Assembly: GCA_016808115.1 (NCBI GenBank)
Contig: JAEQBH010004688.1
Coordinates: 154,969-218,968 of the forward strand
Direction: 5' to 3'
Origin: Tetrastigma voinierianum
Lineage: Eukaryota > Streptophyta > Magnoliopsida > Vitales > Vitaceae
DNA: 64,000 nucleotides
Position 1 is the first letter of the stretch. Each line of letters starts with the position of its first letter. The notes under the pieces are model-generated. The model searched no databases and was not told the DNA's origin. It saw only the letters and a program-made list of their open reading frames with translations. Shown here piece after piece: positions 10,592-22,311 of the stretch. The translations under genes were made by a program, and so were the position numbers.

Positions 10592-11882
10592 TGATTAGTA
10601 CCCAAAATTTCACTACATAGCGAAATTCGAGAGTTAGCGTCGGAAGTGGCATTTATCTTACTTTTGTTTTGTTTTATACTTGTTGTTTAGTTTATCAATG
10701 CTGCTTGTCTTGTATAAATTTGTTTTGTATGTAAATATGTCGCCAATAAGTAGCGGTGGTTTATTTTAATTTAGCTATGTATAGTGTTCGGCTATGATAA
10801 GCTTATCTTAGCCCTTTAGTTATATTAAAAGCTTTATAGCAGTATTTACATTATCTATTTTTGCACCCACATTTTTTTTTATTTTTTTTATTTTTTATTA
10901 TTTTTATTTTACTTAACTTTTGTATATGCATAATGTTTAGCCTTGCAGTGTGTTGAACTTAAGCCTTTCCTAATGGTGTCGATGTAAGAAGGGCCACATG
11001 CGGGTTAGAGTGATGACTAGTTACCTTCTCATTGTTTTTAACTTTGTCTCTTCTGCCTTTAGCCACACAGGCACGTTAGGTCTGATGATAGGCTAAGAAT
11101 CGGCACCAAACCCCTCTTACGATGCAGACCCTTGTGTAGTTTTTACTCCCTTGATAGGTTGTGGACCCCCGTGAATAGAAGGCCCGATGTGTCTTCAAAA
11201 ATAAAAGAAGAGAGAAAAAGAAAAATTAAACGAAGAAATAATTGGATTAAGCATTGCTTTGCATGAGCACGAGCACGATCAGGGTATATAGCGCCTTTAA
11301 AGCAGGTGCCCACTGAAACATATATTTAAAAGTGTTGGAGCTTAGTGTCGCTACGGTGGATGGGGTGGAGTTTATGAAGTTGTAGGTCTTTGGAAGCTAA
11401 ATCGTGAGATGGGTGATAGAGTTGAGGTGAAAGAGTCATGACAATCACTGGTTGGAGTGATCCCGGTTCATCCCAGTTCTGGGCTTTGTGGGTGATCGAG
11501 CGCTTGACATTGCACCTAGCGAGGTGTGTAATGAGGGCGGAGTCTAATCACCCAGGTTATTAACACGAGGTGTAGGCGGCGAGTGTGTTTAACTCGGTTG
11601 AAGGGGGAGTGTCTGATTTGTAGTTTATAGTCGGGCTGATCAAATAACCAGGGTTTTGCTAGAAGAGCACAGTTCATGCCTAAGAGGAGCTTGTTGGTCC
11701 CAGTCGAAAGCGTGGTAAAGTTTCATTCTTTAGAGATGGTGTAGCTTAGGTTTATTGATTCTCAACCATGAGGTACTATACATTACTTTTACAAACATTT
11801 TGACCTCATGTTTTTTGTTTCTCTGTAACATTTGATTATTTTAAAGCTTACTCTGGGACTAATGATGTGTGGGTTAAGGTCA
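10592..11882 (+). mobile_element. Left remnant of OTA-1: LTR start joined to a 3' UTR copy
   Basis: TGATTAGTACCCAAA (LTR start) runs within 35 bases, through a GCGAAATTCG word, into 'gagttagcgtcgga', which is also where the 3' UTR begins at 22315. From there to 11882 it matches 22315-23570 in order, including 'gtgttgaacttaagcctttcc', 'gttaccttctcatt' and 'gtctgatgataggcta'. Everything between LTR start and 3' UTR is deleted. No gene is seen in it. Confidence 0.75.
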
Positions 11883-13224
11883 TGTTAGTTAAGTACTTAA
11901 AAGTCTTTATTTTGGATATATTTAAGATAGATTTCTAAGTACTTTGTGCACTAATCATAGTGAATGGAATTGACATGGTCCCTTCAGTGCAGTTGTATTT
12001 AGGGTTGTTTGTGGTAGTTTGGGTTTCATAGCTTATCTAACCATATCCAAGCTAGCCATCAACCAAAGTTGAGCTGATTTACACAGAGTTAAACCAGTTT
12101 ACATTCGATTGCATCAAGCGGGAGTGAAGAAATTGAAGATGAAACAAAGTAGATCATTTGGAATATCAGATACAACAAGGGAAAACCAAGAAATTTAAAC
12201 TGCTGTTGATTGATCACATAATAATTCACTACAGCAAAATTTTTATAATAATAAGCGAAATTTTGCAATGTGCTCAAAATTACAATATGATTAATTTATT
12301 TCACATAGAAATTTTCATGTGTTTTATTTAACGACCACAGTTTTGGTTTCCATCTCTACCCTCTTTGTAATGATACTATTTAGGATAAATTGTTGTTTTC
12401 ATATACACAATAAAGACTATATAAGCCATCTTGTGAACAATTTCTAACCTAACTGTTCATAATATTTTTCCAGCCCTACGGGCCTGTTTTGCTCTCATTT
12501 TCTCTTCTCTCTCCTCACTCCTTTCTAGTAATATTTTACTCTTTGAGGATGACAACTCAAAGGATGCTTGGCTAAACCTCTAAACCTTGAAGAGGAGGTT
12601 TAGTTGGTTGATGGAGTTTGGTGATCTTACATTTTTCATTGAAGCCGGGTTACTAGGTATGTTTCAAACTTTTTCAAAAACTAGTTAAGAAAATATTGAT
12701 GTATTTCTTGAGTCAATACTTATGACTTTAGGGTTTGGTATTCTTAATGTGATACTTGACATCCGTGGTTGTCTTATAGGCCATCGGGAGTACAGGATAA
12801 ATCATAGAATTTCAAGCTGAGACGATTAATGCTCGATAAATGCTACTGGTTTAAGAAAATACTAAGGTTGGTTTAAAGTTAACTTAAGATCCAGTTTGGA
12901 AATGACTCTGGTCATTTACCTAATCTGCCAGAGTTTTAACACCGCCTTAATATACGAACTAGTGATGTAGAAACTTCAAGGTCTTCTTTTTACATTTGTT
13001 TGAATCTGTCGAGTTAACATAGTGATATACTTACTTTTATACAAATCAAAAATCAGACAAAGCCTCCCCCATTTTGAATCGCTATACAAATCATTTGTAA
13101 GACGAAAACCCGTCTACAGTGTTAAGATCCTGACATTTATGCTACGGTAGTTCTACTATAGCAGTGGAGGGCATTTAGGTATAAATTTTGTTTGATTCAT
13201 AGCACCCTCTTTGTGTACGAATCA
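11883..13224 (+). mobile_element. LTR of OTA-1 (5' LTR of the complete unit)
   Basis: It runs from a TGATTAGT-type start (here TGTTAGTTAAG) to GAATCA at 13224, directly before a primer site. It contains the inverted-repeat start block (11883-11957), a reduced GCGAAATT patch (about 12230-12320), TATA box (12418), and 'gatgacaactcaaaggatgc' after it. It pairs with 23571-24757, which shares all of these up to 'aagatccagttt'. Length 1342 bp. Confidence 0.82.
12418..12425 (+). promoter_or_regulatory. TATA box candidate of OTA LTR
   Basis: TATATAAG is conserved at the same place in the second plus-strand LTR (24240-24247) and, on the minus strand, in the OTA-2 5' LTR (36163-36170, ending in CTTATATA on the plus strand). 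It is followed by the conserved 'ccatcttgtgaacaattt' phrase. Confidence 0.65.
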
Positions 13225-13226
13225 AA

Positions 13227-13244
13227 TGGCGCCATTCTTAGAGT
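13227..13244 (+). other. Primer binding site, tRNA-Asp type, degraded
   Basis: TGGCGCCATT lies two bases after the LTR end. OTA elements typically have TGGCGCCGTTGCCGGGGA, complementary to the tRNA-Asp 3' end. Here the first seven bases are intact and the rest is mutated; OTA-2 keeps a better copy at 35292-35309. Confidence 0.75.
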
Positions 13245-13547
13245 TGGTGCCAAACTATAGATGATGAGTTGATGAGTACTTGTAATCCTCATTACAAGTA
13301 TTGGTGACCTTTTAACCATTTTTGAATTTCATTGTTAAGAATTTCAAGTTTTTCTCATGGTCAACTGTGAGTTTGTTTTACATTATGAATACTGATCCAT
13401 TCTTTCTTAACTAACATTGATCTTTTGCCAAGCCACATTTGTTGTTCTTTGCTTTGTCTCTTTTGTTTCCACAGGTGTTTATGCACCATTGGGATAGAAT
13501 ATTTTAGGTAGATTCTGAGAGTTAGTACACCCGATTGAACAAGGTAC

Positions 13548-15930
13548 ATGAAGTCGGTAATACCTGATGAGCAAATGGATCCTCTACGAAAAACGACCAA
13601 AGTCGGCGAGGGTACTTCAATAAATCCAACGACTGGAGTCGATGAGGATACATACACCCTCCTCGTGAGTGCACCTTCTGCGTCATACCACTGTGATAAT
13701 TATGGTGGTGAGACCACTATTGGTGCCTAGCTGGAATGGAGATGAAATCCATATACTCATATCGGGAGTTCGAGTTTGCACAAATTTTAAAGGTGTGCGA
13801 CATGGACTGCTTAAGGCTGAAAGCATTTCCATTGACTTTGAAAAACCAAGGCGAGATTTGGCTCGAATAACGAGGCGACGATTAGAAATTGGGCGAACCT
13901 GGCGAGTTTTTGAAGAAATTTTTCAGTACAACTGATTTGTGCCACAGTAGGGTGAACCGAAATCAACAATATTTATAACCTAAAATTCCTCTTCTTGCCA
14001 TTTGAAAGCTAACTGCTTGATATAGCGGTTCTAAGTCGAGAACAGGTTTTCTTTCTGAAATATTGCTCAGGTGAGGTTCAATTTGGTGGTTTAAATTTGG
14101 ACTGGGGTTTTAATCAAGGGGAGTTGATTCTGTGTTTGCAAGCGAAATAAGGTGAAATAAAATATAAAAAGAACTCCAGCAAACATTAGACCCCTTTGAT
14201 TTAGGGTTTTAAGGCAACCAACATGTCCTCGGGTCTTTTGCTAGCGTTGGGGAGGATGGCGTATAGTCATTTCAGAGCAGGATCTTCATTTAGCTTTCAA
14301 AACCTAAACCCCTAAAATTTCCCTTCTTGAAACATGGCATTTAGCCTGTCTAACGGTGAGAACATATCTCGCCCCTCGGTAAACTAATAGGAAACAACTA
14401 AGCTGGATATGATAGATCTGATGATAGCATCATTGTAACGAAAACTTGCCAAATACACGTTAGTGAGTGCGTGCTTAAAGTTTAAACCTAGATTGAGAAA
14501 TAGAACATAAATGCCCATAAATGCGTGCGTTAAAGGCAGGTGAGTTACCTCAATATATGACCCTCATGAGGAAGAGAATTACAGCCAACCATCCTCTAAG
14601 TTGTCATCCTCGAGGGAGGAGTGTTTGGTGGCCAGAAAGGAGAGAAAGGAAAGAAAGGAAGGCTGGAAGCGCCCAGGTTAATATTCTTGGGCGTGAGTAG
14701 AGTGAAGTTTGAATACGGGCTGAGAAGCATATAGGTGCTCGGTGTATAGCAAAATTACCAAAAACCAAAATCGAAGCTATTACAAGGATAAAATGAGAAA
14801 AAACCAAAAACATATGCAAACAGGGCACAGCGTAAGCGAGGCAGGCTGACAGGATGAGCGGTCTTTGGGAGGTGAACGGTGTCGAGGCATGAGCGGTGCG
14901 TGGGAACCTGCTTGACTCAAATTTTCTTCATTTTCTGCTATTCTTTCCTCTTGGTCTTTGATCTACAATGCTAAGTTTGACTCAAATTCTTCATGCTTGG
15001 ATCGACTCAACAATTTTGGCTCGATTAGCTCGTAAAAACTACAAAATTAGCCACAAAATGCGATCAACAGAATAGTAGGGACCTTAATGTGCAAATCGGG
15101 TTAATTAGAATAATTAGTACACAAAAAGCACTTAAAACCTAAAATAAATAGGGTTCAAAATAGTACTTTTTGGGCACTAATCAACAACCAAGACCAACAG
15201 TTTGAAGAGGCAAATCTATACTTACTCGGCCTATGATAATGAGAAGTTTTATCAGTGTTGGGAGAGGTTCATGGAGACCATCAGTGCATGTCCACACCAT
15301 GGGTTCGATACATGGATGCTTGTGAATCATTTCTATGATGGTATGTCTCCAGCCATGAAGCAACTACTGGAAACCATGTGTGGAGGGGACTTCCTGAGCA
15401 AGCACCTAGATGAAGCCATGGACTTTTTGAACATATTAATTTGAAACATCAAGGCATGGGATGAGCCAAGATCGAGGGAGAATTTGAAAGAATGAGGCCT
15501 TCAACCCATCAAAGGGAGGCATTTATGCCACTTTAAGAAGACTTCGACGATGAAAGAAAAGAAAAATTGACCACTTTATTTCGAAGGTTGGAGGAGCTTG
15601 AAATGAGAAATCAACATGAAGTGCAAGCGTTGAATAAATTGCACATCTCACCGATATTTTAATTGTCGGTCAAAGTAGCCATCACAGAACCCTTTGTCCA
15701 TTAGTTCCTTCGGTGAGGACTTGTGCAGAGCATGCCCATGTCTTGGAGTCAAAATAAGCCACCTACAAATGCTCCTTATGGAACACCTATAACCCCCCCG
15801 ATTGGAGGAATCATCTGAGCCTATCATGGAGGCAGAAACCTCCTGCATATGCTCCCGAGGGAGCACAACGGTTAGCTCTACCTCGGCCACCGGCGAGACC
15901 TCCGCCTTCTTCTCTGTTAGAGCGGGCAAT
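13548..15930 (+). pseudogene. gag: OTA-1 gag, interrupted by a solo LTR
   Basis: Gag residues are readable in changing frames: a proline/valine-rich start, 'LRLKAFPLTLKN' near 13810, 'KKFFST' just before 13932, then after the nested LTR 'KTNSLKRQIYTYSAY' and, in one frame at 15202-15444, 'CWERFMETISACPHHG' and 'NHFYDGMSP'. These are the conserved retrotransposon gag landmarks of this lineage. The equivalent OTA-2 segment (34231-34900, minus) is closely similar and clearer. After 15444 the frame decays; a degraded zinc-knuckle region lies near 15690-15760. It would form the particle shell. Confidence 0.8.
13933..15183 (-). mobile_element. Solo OTA LTR inside OTA-1 gag
   Basis: Minus-strand LTR of 1251 bp. 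On the plus strand it begins TGATTTGTGCC and ends GGGCACTAATCA. It matches the OTA-2 LTR (35312-36614) in order: 'atcaaca…tttataacct', 'tagcgttggggaggatg', 'catatagtcatttc'-like phrase, 'aggatcttcatttagc'. Five-base duplications ACAAC flank it at 13928-13932 and 15184-15188. Removing it and one ACAAC restores the gag frame across the site. No primer site or purine tract lies at its borders, so it is a solo LTR and the youngest layer here. Confidence 0.88.
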
Positions 15931-16329
15931 TTTAATTTAAAGCAAGGTAGTAGGTACCTTTGTGGAGGAACAAAAAGTCTTGAATGTTCGAAGACTAATT
16001 AGAAAATTGAGGCGTAGAGAGCTCACTCCTTGAAATTAGGCGGCATGTGCGGGATCTCGACAAATGTGACAACGCAAAGTTCCATCTCTAGGTTGTCTAA
16101 CCCGGCGGGGGCCGAAAAGGGAAATTCCCTTCGGACAGCCAAAACCCTAGGGGAATGCATGAAATAAACGCGGCGATACGATGCAGAATTGATGAAGTCA
16201 AGCGTGTGACTTTGAGAAGTGAGTGAAATTGAGACCCGGCGGTCAGCACCAGCTAGAAACCTCCGCAGTGGTTGAACCACCGGAGGAAAACGACCAACGG
16301 TAGGGGAAGGTGAAACCACGGTGTATCCT

Positions 16330-17126
16330 CGCTTTCCCATGCACTTCGAAAAAGGAAAAATTCGATTAACCAAAGGCGAAATTTTAGAAGTACTACGGCA
16401 GTGAAGGTTAACATCTCTCTTCTCGATATGATCAAGCAAGTCCCCACGTATGCAAAATTTTGAAGGACTATACGGTGAAAAAGAGGCTTTAATGTGGACT
16501 AAAAGGGGCTTTTTAGAGCAAGTGAAGTGCCGTCATTGAGTGCAAGACTCCTGTGAAGATAAAGATCCGGGGTGTCCTACAATCTCCGTGAACATAGGCG
16601 GCACTTGTGTGGAAAAGGCATTGCTAGATCTAGGGGCAGATGTAAATCTCTTTGCCTTTCATGTACCGGCGGCAGGTACAGGCGAACTTAAACGACCCTT
16701 ATCACCTTGTCTCTAACGAGATGGGTCCATCAAAATACCAAAGGGGGACGGTTGAAGGATGTTTTGATTCGAATTGGATGGACAAATTCACTACCTAGTG
16801 GATTTTGTGAACAGCGTCTGCGAGCCGTCCTTGATAGGGAGCTAACCATGTGCCCGATCATCACAGGAAGGCTATTTTTGGCCACTTCCAATGCGATCAT
16901 CAATTATCGGAATGGGGTGATACAACTTACCTTTGGAAATATGACATTGGAACTCAATATCTTCCACTTGAGTAAAAAGCATATGCAACCAGTGGAGGAT
17001 GACAGTGAAGAAGTTTGCATAATAGACACAATTCTTGAAGAACAAGCCAATGAGCAGCAAGTGCAAGATGTGCTAACCCAGGAGTTATCTGAGTGCCTTA
17101 TAGAATATGAGGATCTTAATGCATGA
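16330..17126 (+). pseudogene. OTA-1 gag-pol linker and aspartic protease
   Basis: The linker 'GEILEVLRQ' is near 16375. The protease core is near 16580-16660: 'SVNIGGTCVEKALLDLGADVNLF', split here by description into the flap-side strand and the active site D-L-G-A, the usual variant in this lineage (D-T-G in most). After frameshifts the C-terminal part at 16857-17126 is readable: 'LFLATSNAIIN', 'VIQLTFGNMTLELNIFHLSKK', then an acidic linker to RT. OTA-2 has the same stretch intact at 32615-32989. It would mature the polyprotein. Confidence 0.75.
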
Positions 17127-17439
17127 GCTGTGGTGCGGGAGTCTTGGAGAAAAATTAAAATTCTACCTTTATTGGCGGAGAGAGGAAAAGGAACCTCCAG
17201 CAGCTAGATCTCAAACCTGCCTACGGAATTAAAATATGCATTTTAGAAGAGAGCAGCCGGTTCCGGTTGTAATATCGTCATGCGACCTCCACGGGAAGAC
17301 AATCTGCTTGCACCTCCTCCAGAGATGAACAAGCAAGCCTTAGGGTGGAAAATTTCGATTTAAGGCATTAGCCCTGACAATACGCACCCATCACATATAT
17401 TTAGAAGAAGAGTCAAAAGTTGTTAGGCAGCCATAGAGG

Positions 17440-18700
17440 AGATTGAATCCTCACATGCAAGAGGTAGTTCGCATTGAAGTCCTGAAGTTGTTGCAAGCCG
17501 GTATCATTTACCCCATATCTGATAGCACTTGGGTAAGCCCAACCCAGGTGGTGCCCAAGAAGTCAAGGGTGACCACTGTAAAAAATGAAAAGGGTGAGGA
17601 TGTGTCTACGCGCTTTACGGCCTGGTTGGAGGAATATGCATAGATTATAGGAGAATTTGAATGCGGTAACAAGAAAGATCACTTCCCACTACCCTTCATT
17701 GATTAGCTTCTTGAGGGAGTTTAGGGCACCCATTCTATTGCTTTTGGATGGGTATTCGAGTACTTTCGGATAGAGATCGCAGGAAGATCAAGAAAGGGCC
17801 GCTTGTCCGTTTGGAACTTATGCTTACGGGGAGGATGCCTTTTGGTCTTTGCAAGCACCACCACCTTTGGATATGTATGCTTAGTATATTGTGATATGGT
17901 GGAGCGCATAATGGAAAGTATACATGGATGACATCCTTTGTATCGGAGGTGATTTTGAAGAGATGTCAGAGGCTAATCTTGAAGCTATCCTGCAGAGGTG
18001 CATTGAAAAGAACCTGGTGCTTAACTGGGAGAAATGCCATTTTATGGTGAACCAAGGGATTGTGCTAGGGCATGTCATTTCCAGCAGGGGAATAGAAGTT
18101 GACAAGGCAAAAATTGAACTTATTTCCAAGCGCAGCTACCAACAAATGTAAACAGTTAAGCTGGTTCCTTGGCCATGCAGGCTTTTATAGGAGATTTATC
18201 AAGGACTTTTCGAAGATTGCTAAGCCCATTTATAAGCTGCTCAAGAAAGATGCTAAATTTGATTGGGAAGAAATTTATGGGGAAAACTTTGAAAGCGAGA
18301 TCCCCATTTGATACTGCACAATCATTAGAGCACCCAATTAGCGGTTGCCTTTACGAGGTGATGTGTGATGCAAGTGATCTTGCTATTGGAGACGATTCTT
18401 GGACAAAGAGAAGGTGGAAAACCTTATGTAGTCTATTATGCAAGCAAAACCTTGAATGAAGCACAAAGGAACTATACTATTATAGAGAAAGAATTGTTGG
18501 CAGTGGTCTATGCCTTAGACAAATTTCGTGCATATTTAGTTGGGTCTGATATAGTCATATTCTGAGATCATTCGACTTTGAAATATCTCTAACCAAGCGA
18601 ATGCCAAGGCAGGAACTTATCAGATGGGTTCTCACAGCCGGGGGAATTTAATTTACCAAATTAAGGACAAAAGGGGTAGAATGTTGTGGCGGACCATCTT
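17440..18700 (+). pseudogene. OTA-1 reverse transcriptase and RNase H
   Basis: RT begins with 'VVRIEVLKLLQAGIIYPISDS' near 17465 and 'WVSPTQVVPKKS'. The catalytic Y-M-D-D is at about 17920 ('YMDDILCIGG'), followed by 'CIEKNLVLNWEKCHFMV', 'GIVLGHVISSRGIEVDKAK' and, after a frame change, 'FLGHAGFYRRFIKDFSK'. RNase H shows 'MCDASDLAIG' near 18362 and 'YYASKTLNEAQRNYTIIEKE' near 18440. A segment of RT between about 17640 and 17890 is scrambled. At least six frame changes exclude function. Confidence 0.85.
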
Positions 18701-18779
18701 TCTAGATTAACCATAGCCCACATGACACTCACCAACCCCGATCAACGATCATTTCTGAAGAATCTCTAATGCAGTTGGA

Positions 18780-20078
18780 GAATGCTCCCTGGTATGCTCA
18801 CATTGCCGATTTCCTAGCAACAGGAGAAATTCCAGCTGATTGGAAAGAACAAGATAGGAAGTATTTCTCAGCAAAGATCCATTCGTATTATTAAGAAGAA
18901 CCTTTCTTGTTTAAATACTATGCATATTAGATAATTAGGAAGTGTGTGCCTGAAGAAGAGCAACATGGAATTCTAATACTTGCCATGAGAGTGCACAATA
19001 GTGGTCACTTTACCTTCCAGGGAAGACAACAATGGAAGGTGTTGCGGTCGGTTTCCCTACAGCCTTACTCTTTTAAGAAGCTCACCAAATGTGTCGGAGT
19101 ATGTGATAGATGCGAGGCTCGGAAGTGTCTGCCGTCATGATGCCCTAAACCTAATTTTAGTAGTCGAGGCTATTTGATGTTTGGGGCATCGTTTCTTCGG
19201 ACCTCCCTACGTCTTCTGGGCATGCTTACATATTGGTGAGGGAGGTACTATGTATATAAATGGGTTGGGAATCCCTGCCAAACCAGACCCCACGAGTGGT
19301 GCTCAAATTCTTGAAAGCAAACATCTTTTCCCGTTTGGGGTTACCAAAAGCCATTATTAGTGATGGGGTTCTGCCTTACGTAACAAACCGAAAACCTCAT
19401 GAAAACAGCCTTGGTGTTAAACACAAAGTGGCTGCCTTACCATCCTTAAACCGGTGGCCAAGTGGAGCTTTGACAGGGAGATAAAGACCATTCAATGGGT
19501 GGGTGAGCAATGACAAGAAGATTGGTCCTCGAGTGCTTGATTCCTTTGTGGAGCTCTGAGCGGCTTTCAAACGATTCTTGGAATGTCCCTTATCGTTTGG
19601 TCTATGGGAAAGGCATGCCATCTTCGGTGGAAATCGAGTGCAAAAGCATGGTGGGCAATCAGCGAACATGAAGTTTAAGTAGAGTTCGGGCTTGATTCCT
19701 TGATCTCAATGAGTTGGAGGAACTGAGAAATGATGCCCTACTTGAACTCAAATATTGCAAGGAAAGATCGAAAAAAATGGCATGATCGGATGATAACTTG
19801 CAGAATTTCAAAAGGGGACCAAGTCCTACTGCATGACTCAAACTCCGCCTTTTTCCGGGAAAACTTAAATCCAGATGGATTGGACCATTCATCATTCATC
19901 AGGCATACCCCAATGGCTCGGTAGATTTGCTACCCAAAGGATGATAGAGTGTTCAAGGTCAATGGGTGAGAGTGAAATACATCTTGCACGGCGTTTACCA
20001 AACAAAGAGGAGATTCCCCTCCTTGATCCTCATGTAGACATTCCCGACCCTTTAAGCTGGTTTGGTCTCACGAGATAG
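18780..20078 (+). pseudogene. OTA-1 integrase
   Basis: The zinc-binding HHCC part is near 18985-19135 ('HFTF', 'CVGVCDRCEARK'). Core pieces: 'VVLKFLKANIFSRLGLPKAIISDG' split by frame changes near 19300-19365 (the second catalytic D in SDG), 'KHKVA' near 19420, and G-Q-V-E-L near 19462 keeping the catalytic glutamate. The C-terminal part includes 'WHDRMITC' and 'FRENLNPDGL' near 19770-19880, ending in 'IPDPLSWFGLTR' and a stop at 20078. It is heavily frameshifted. Confidence 0.8.
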
Positions 20079-20614
20079 CTAGCATTTCCAATATTGGTTT
20101 TCTTTTAGGGCCAATTTTTAGTTTATTTTATTTTAGTATTTTTATTTATTTTAGTTATTTATTATTACTTTTAATTTATTTTATTTTATTTTTTGTTTTT
20201 ATTTTGCAAGATGAAAGCTGGTGCAGGGCATAAATTTCGCAATAATAGCGAAATTTATCCACCTGTGGCTCTTCGGCTACATTGGAGGACAACTCAATTG
20301 CTAACTCCTCTATAAGCTCCCCATTGCCCTCATTTCCAGTCACATTTTAACCTCCTTAGCCGTAGAGCCCTTGGACCTGTCCCTCCCGTTTGCCTCCCTG
20401 AGTCCTAAGCCACCGGAGCCCTCTGCTTGCCGAGTGCCTGCTTGGCCCGATCTTGAGCCGTGCTCTCGGTTCCCACCTCTCCCACTCGCGGTGGGAGGCT
20501 GTCCCCTGCGGCTCCACCTCCTCCCACCCGGCCCCGGCCAGGAGTCTCGCCCAGCGTCACTGCGAGTGTCGAGCGAGCACGACGGCCCATCATAGTCAGC
20601 TTCAGCTTCCCGCC
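20079..20614 (+). mobile_element. OTA-1 region between pol and additional ORF
   Basis: A T-rich tract (20100-20205) is followed by GCGAAATTTATCC words (20230-20265) and, from about 20340, GC-rich sequence with many proline/serine codons in several frames. No convincing start lies before the ATG at 20615. The Pro-rich readings at 20371-20595 may be a decayed upstream part of the additional ORF. Confidence 0.5.
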
Positions 20615-22311
20615 ATGGTTCGCACCGTGGAGGCATTGATCGAGCCCGAAGTCGGACCGGTACCACCTTGCCCGGAGATGGCGGCACGTCGAGCTACCGT
20701 GAATGGCTACTCCGACTCAGGATACAGAGGCACCTCCTACATTGACTCCTGATGCAGCTATGATGCGGAGTCCAGCCTTTGCTACTATTCCAGAGGAGGC
20801 TTAGGGTTCTGAGCTCCCATCTAGGCGATATCACACCCGGGTGGGACCTCGCCCCCTCTCACGGCATCCGCGACCACCGGAGGGGCGCCAGCCTTTCAAG
20901 CGGGCAGGACATCGGCCGGGAGTCTTGAATTCTAGGCCAGGGCCGCCTCACTCCGGTGCTTTGAGTTCATTGCCTCGATTATCCCCGGCTTCGAGGATCG
21001 GCGTTGATCGTTGCGTGATCGATGCGGGAGCGTGGTGTCATGCGGGACTTTCATGGAGAGTCCCAGCATGATATATCGGCACTAGCGACGGACGAAGTAG
21101 TTCGGAGATTCGATCTTGGATTGGTGAATTCCCTGCTTGCCTTTTTATGTCTCAGGCGGTTTTCTATCCGGGTGGTACTTGAGTTTTATCATACTATGAC
21201 ATCTGGGAGTGTCAGATCCGATACAACTTTGGTTCGACATAGATGAATTAGATCACGGGATTCTCTGAGCCTCGGATATCACTTCTTTGCTTTAGGCCTG
21301 CCAGTGGATTACGGCAAACTCCACGAGTTATCGGTAAGCGCCGGCCGTACGCCTAGGAGTGATTCGGCTCTCTCCGAGATCTTTGCTGGCCGGATCTATA
21401 CTTTTAGAATTCGCGGCTTCCTCATGCAGATGCTCCCCTCACTGAGACCGGCTGCTTGATCCTAATGTTCCCCCTTTGCGGCATTATTCTGTGTGAGAGG
21501 AGCTATTCTCCCGAGGCACTACAATCTTTGGATATCCCAGGGGAGTATTGGTTCCATCCGTGAGGCTGGTTATAGCCTTTGCCGCCCGGAGGTCCACCGC
21601 AAGGACTGGCTCGGGCGGGAGGCTATTCCGCCTTTATTGATGTCGAGGTTGCTATGCACGTATTAGAGCATCTTGGGTTCAAGAAGAACCACGTATAGAG
21701 CGTCAGCGAGTTGTCCTCGAGATCTTATCAGTGGCGGACCTATCCTATGCCGCTTTCTCTTTTCTTTACGCCTTGACAAGGAGGTCGAGGATGATTACGC
21801 GAGGACACGCCCAGGGTGAGCAGCCTATCTCGATTCTGGGATGCATCCCCTTGAGTTCCACCTCCCTCTTTGACTCCTCCCTAATTTGTTGGACCATCCT
21901 CCACATCATGACCATCCCGAGGCGTCTGTCACTTCACAAGGGATTTGCTCCGGTTGTTATGGATGTTGTCCCGCGCACTTGCCTCTGCTGCGTCTTTAGC
22001 GGCTTCACCAGGAATGACATTGGCCACGACGGATGGCGGCTAGGAGTCACTCTAGCGCGAGTCATGTTATTCTTCTACATGTCTGAGCCACCTAGGTCTC
22101 CCACCGATTCTGATGTAGAGCCTATCTGACCTGCCTCATAGTAGGTGCAATAGCTGTTGGATTAACTGACCTCGTTGGATGTGTAGCGGCGGCCATGGTA
22201 ACAATCCACCTGCATCTACACCACACGCGAGTGAGGTGGTCGCACTCCCGCTCTCTAGCTTTCCTATCCACTGGCTTAGTGAGGACACGGGGTTCATACT
22301 TTGGTTGGGAG
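20615..22311 (+). pseudogene. Additional ORF of OTA element (plant transposon-protein type)
   Basis: The chosen start is ATG 20615 (MVRT), like the MARTRG starts I associate with this family. Landmarks across frames: 'SRRYHTRVGPRPLSRHPRP' near 20820, 'MRDFHGESQHDI' near 21040, 'FSIRVVLEFYHTMTS' near 21155, 'LGLPVDYG' near 21295, 'HVLEHLGFKK' near 21660, 'PLSFLL'-like near 21750 and 'EDTPRVS'-like near 21800. This additional ORF after pol is common in grapevine-type OTA elements; its function is not established (an envelope-like role has been suggested for Athila). The copy is broken many times. Its relative on the minus strand is at 30292-32101. Confidence 0.75.

Noticed and set aside
15648..16447. 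Minus-strand frames (93, 138 and 64 codons) opposite OTA-1 gag
   Set aside because: The plus strand carries gag and the gag-protease linker here; the minus-strand frames match no element module.
17440..20078. Endogenous pararetrovirus as the source of the RT
   Set aside because: Integrase follows RT and RNase H, and LTRs, a tRNA-Asp primer site and target duplications are present; pararetroviruses lack integrase and LTRs.
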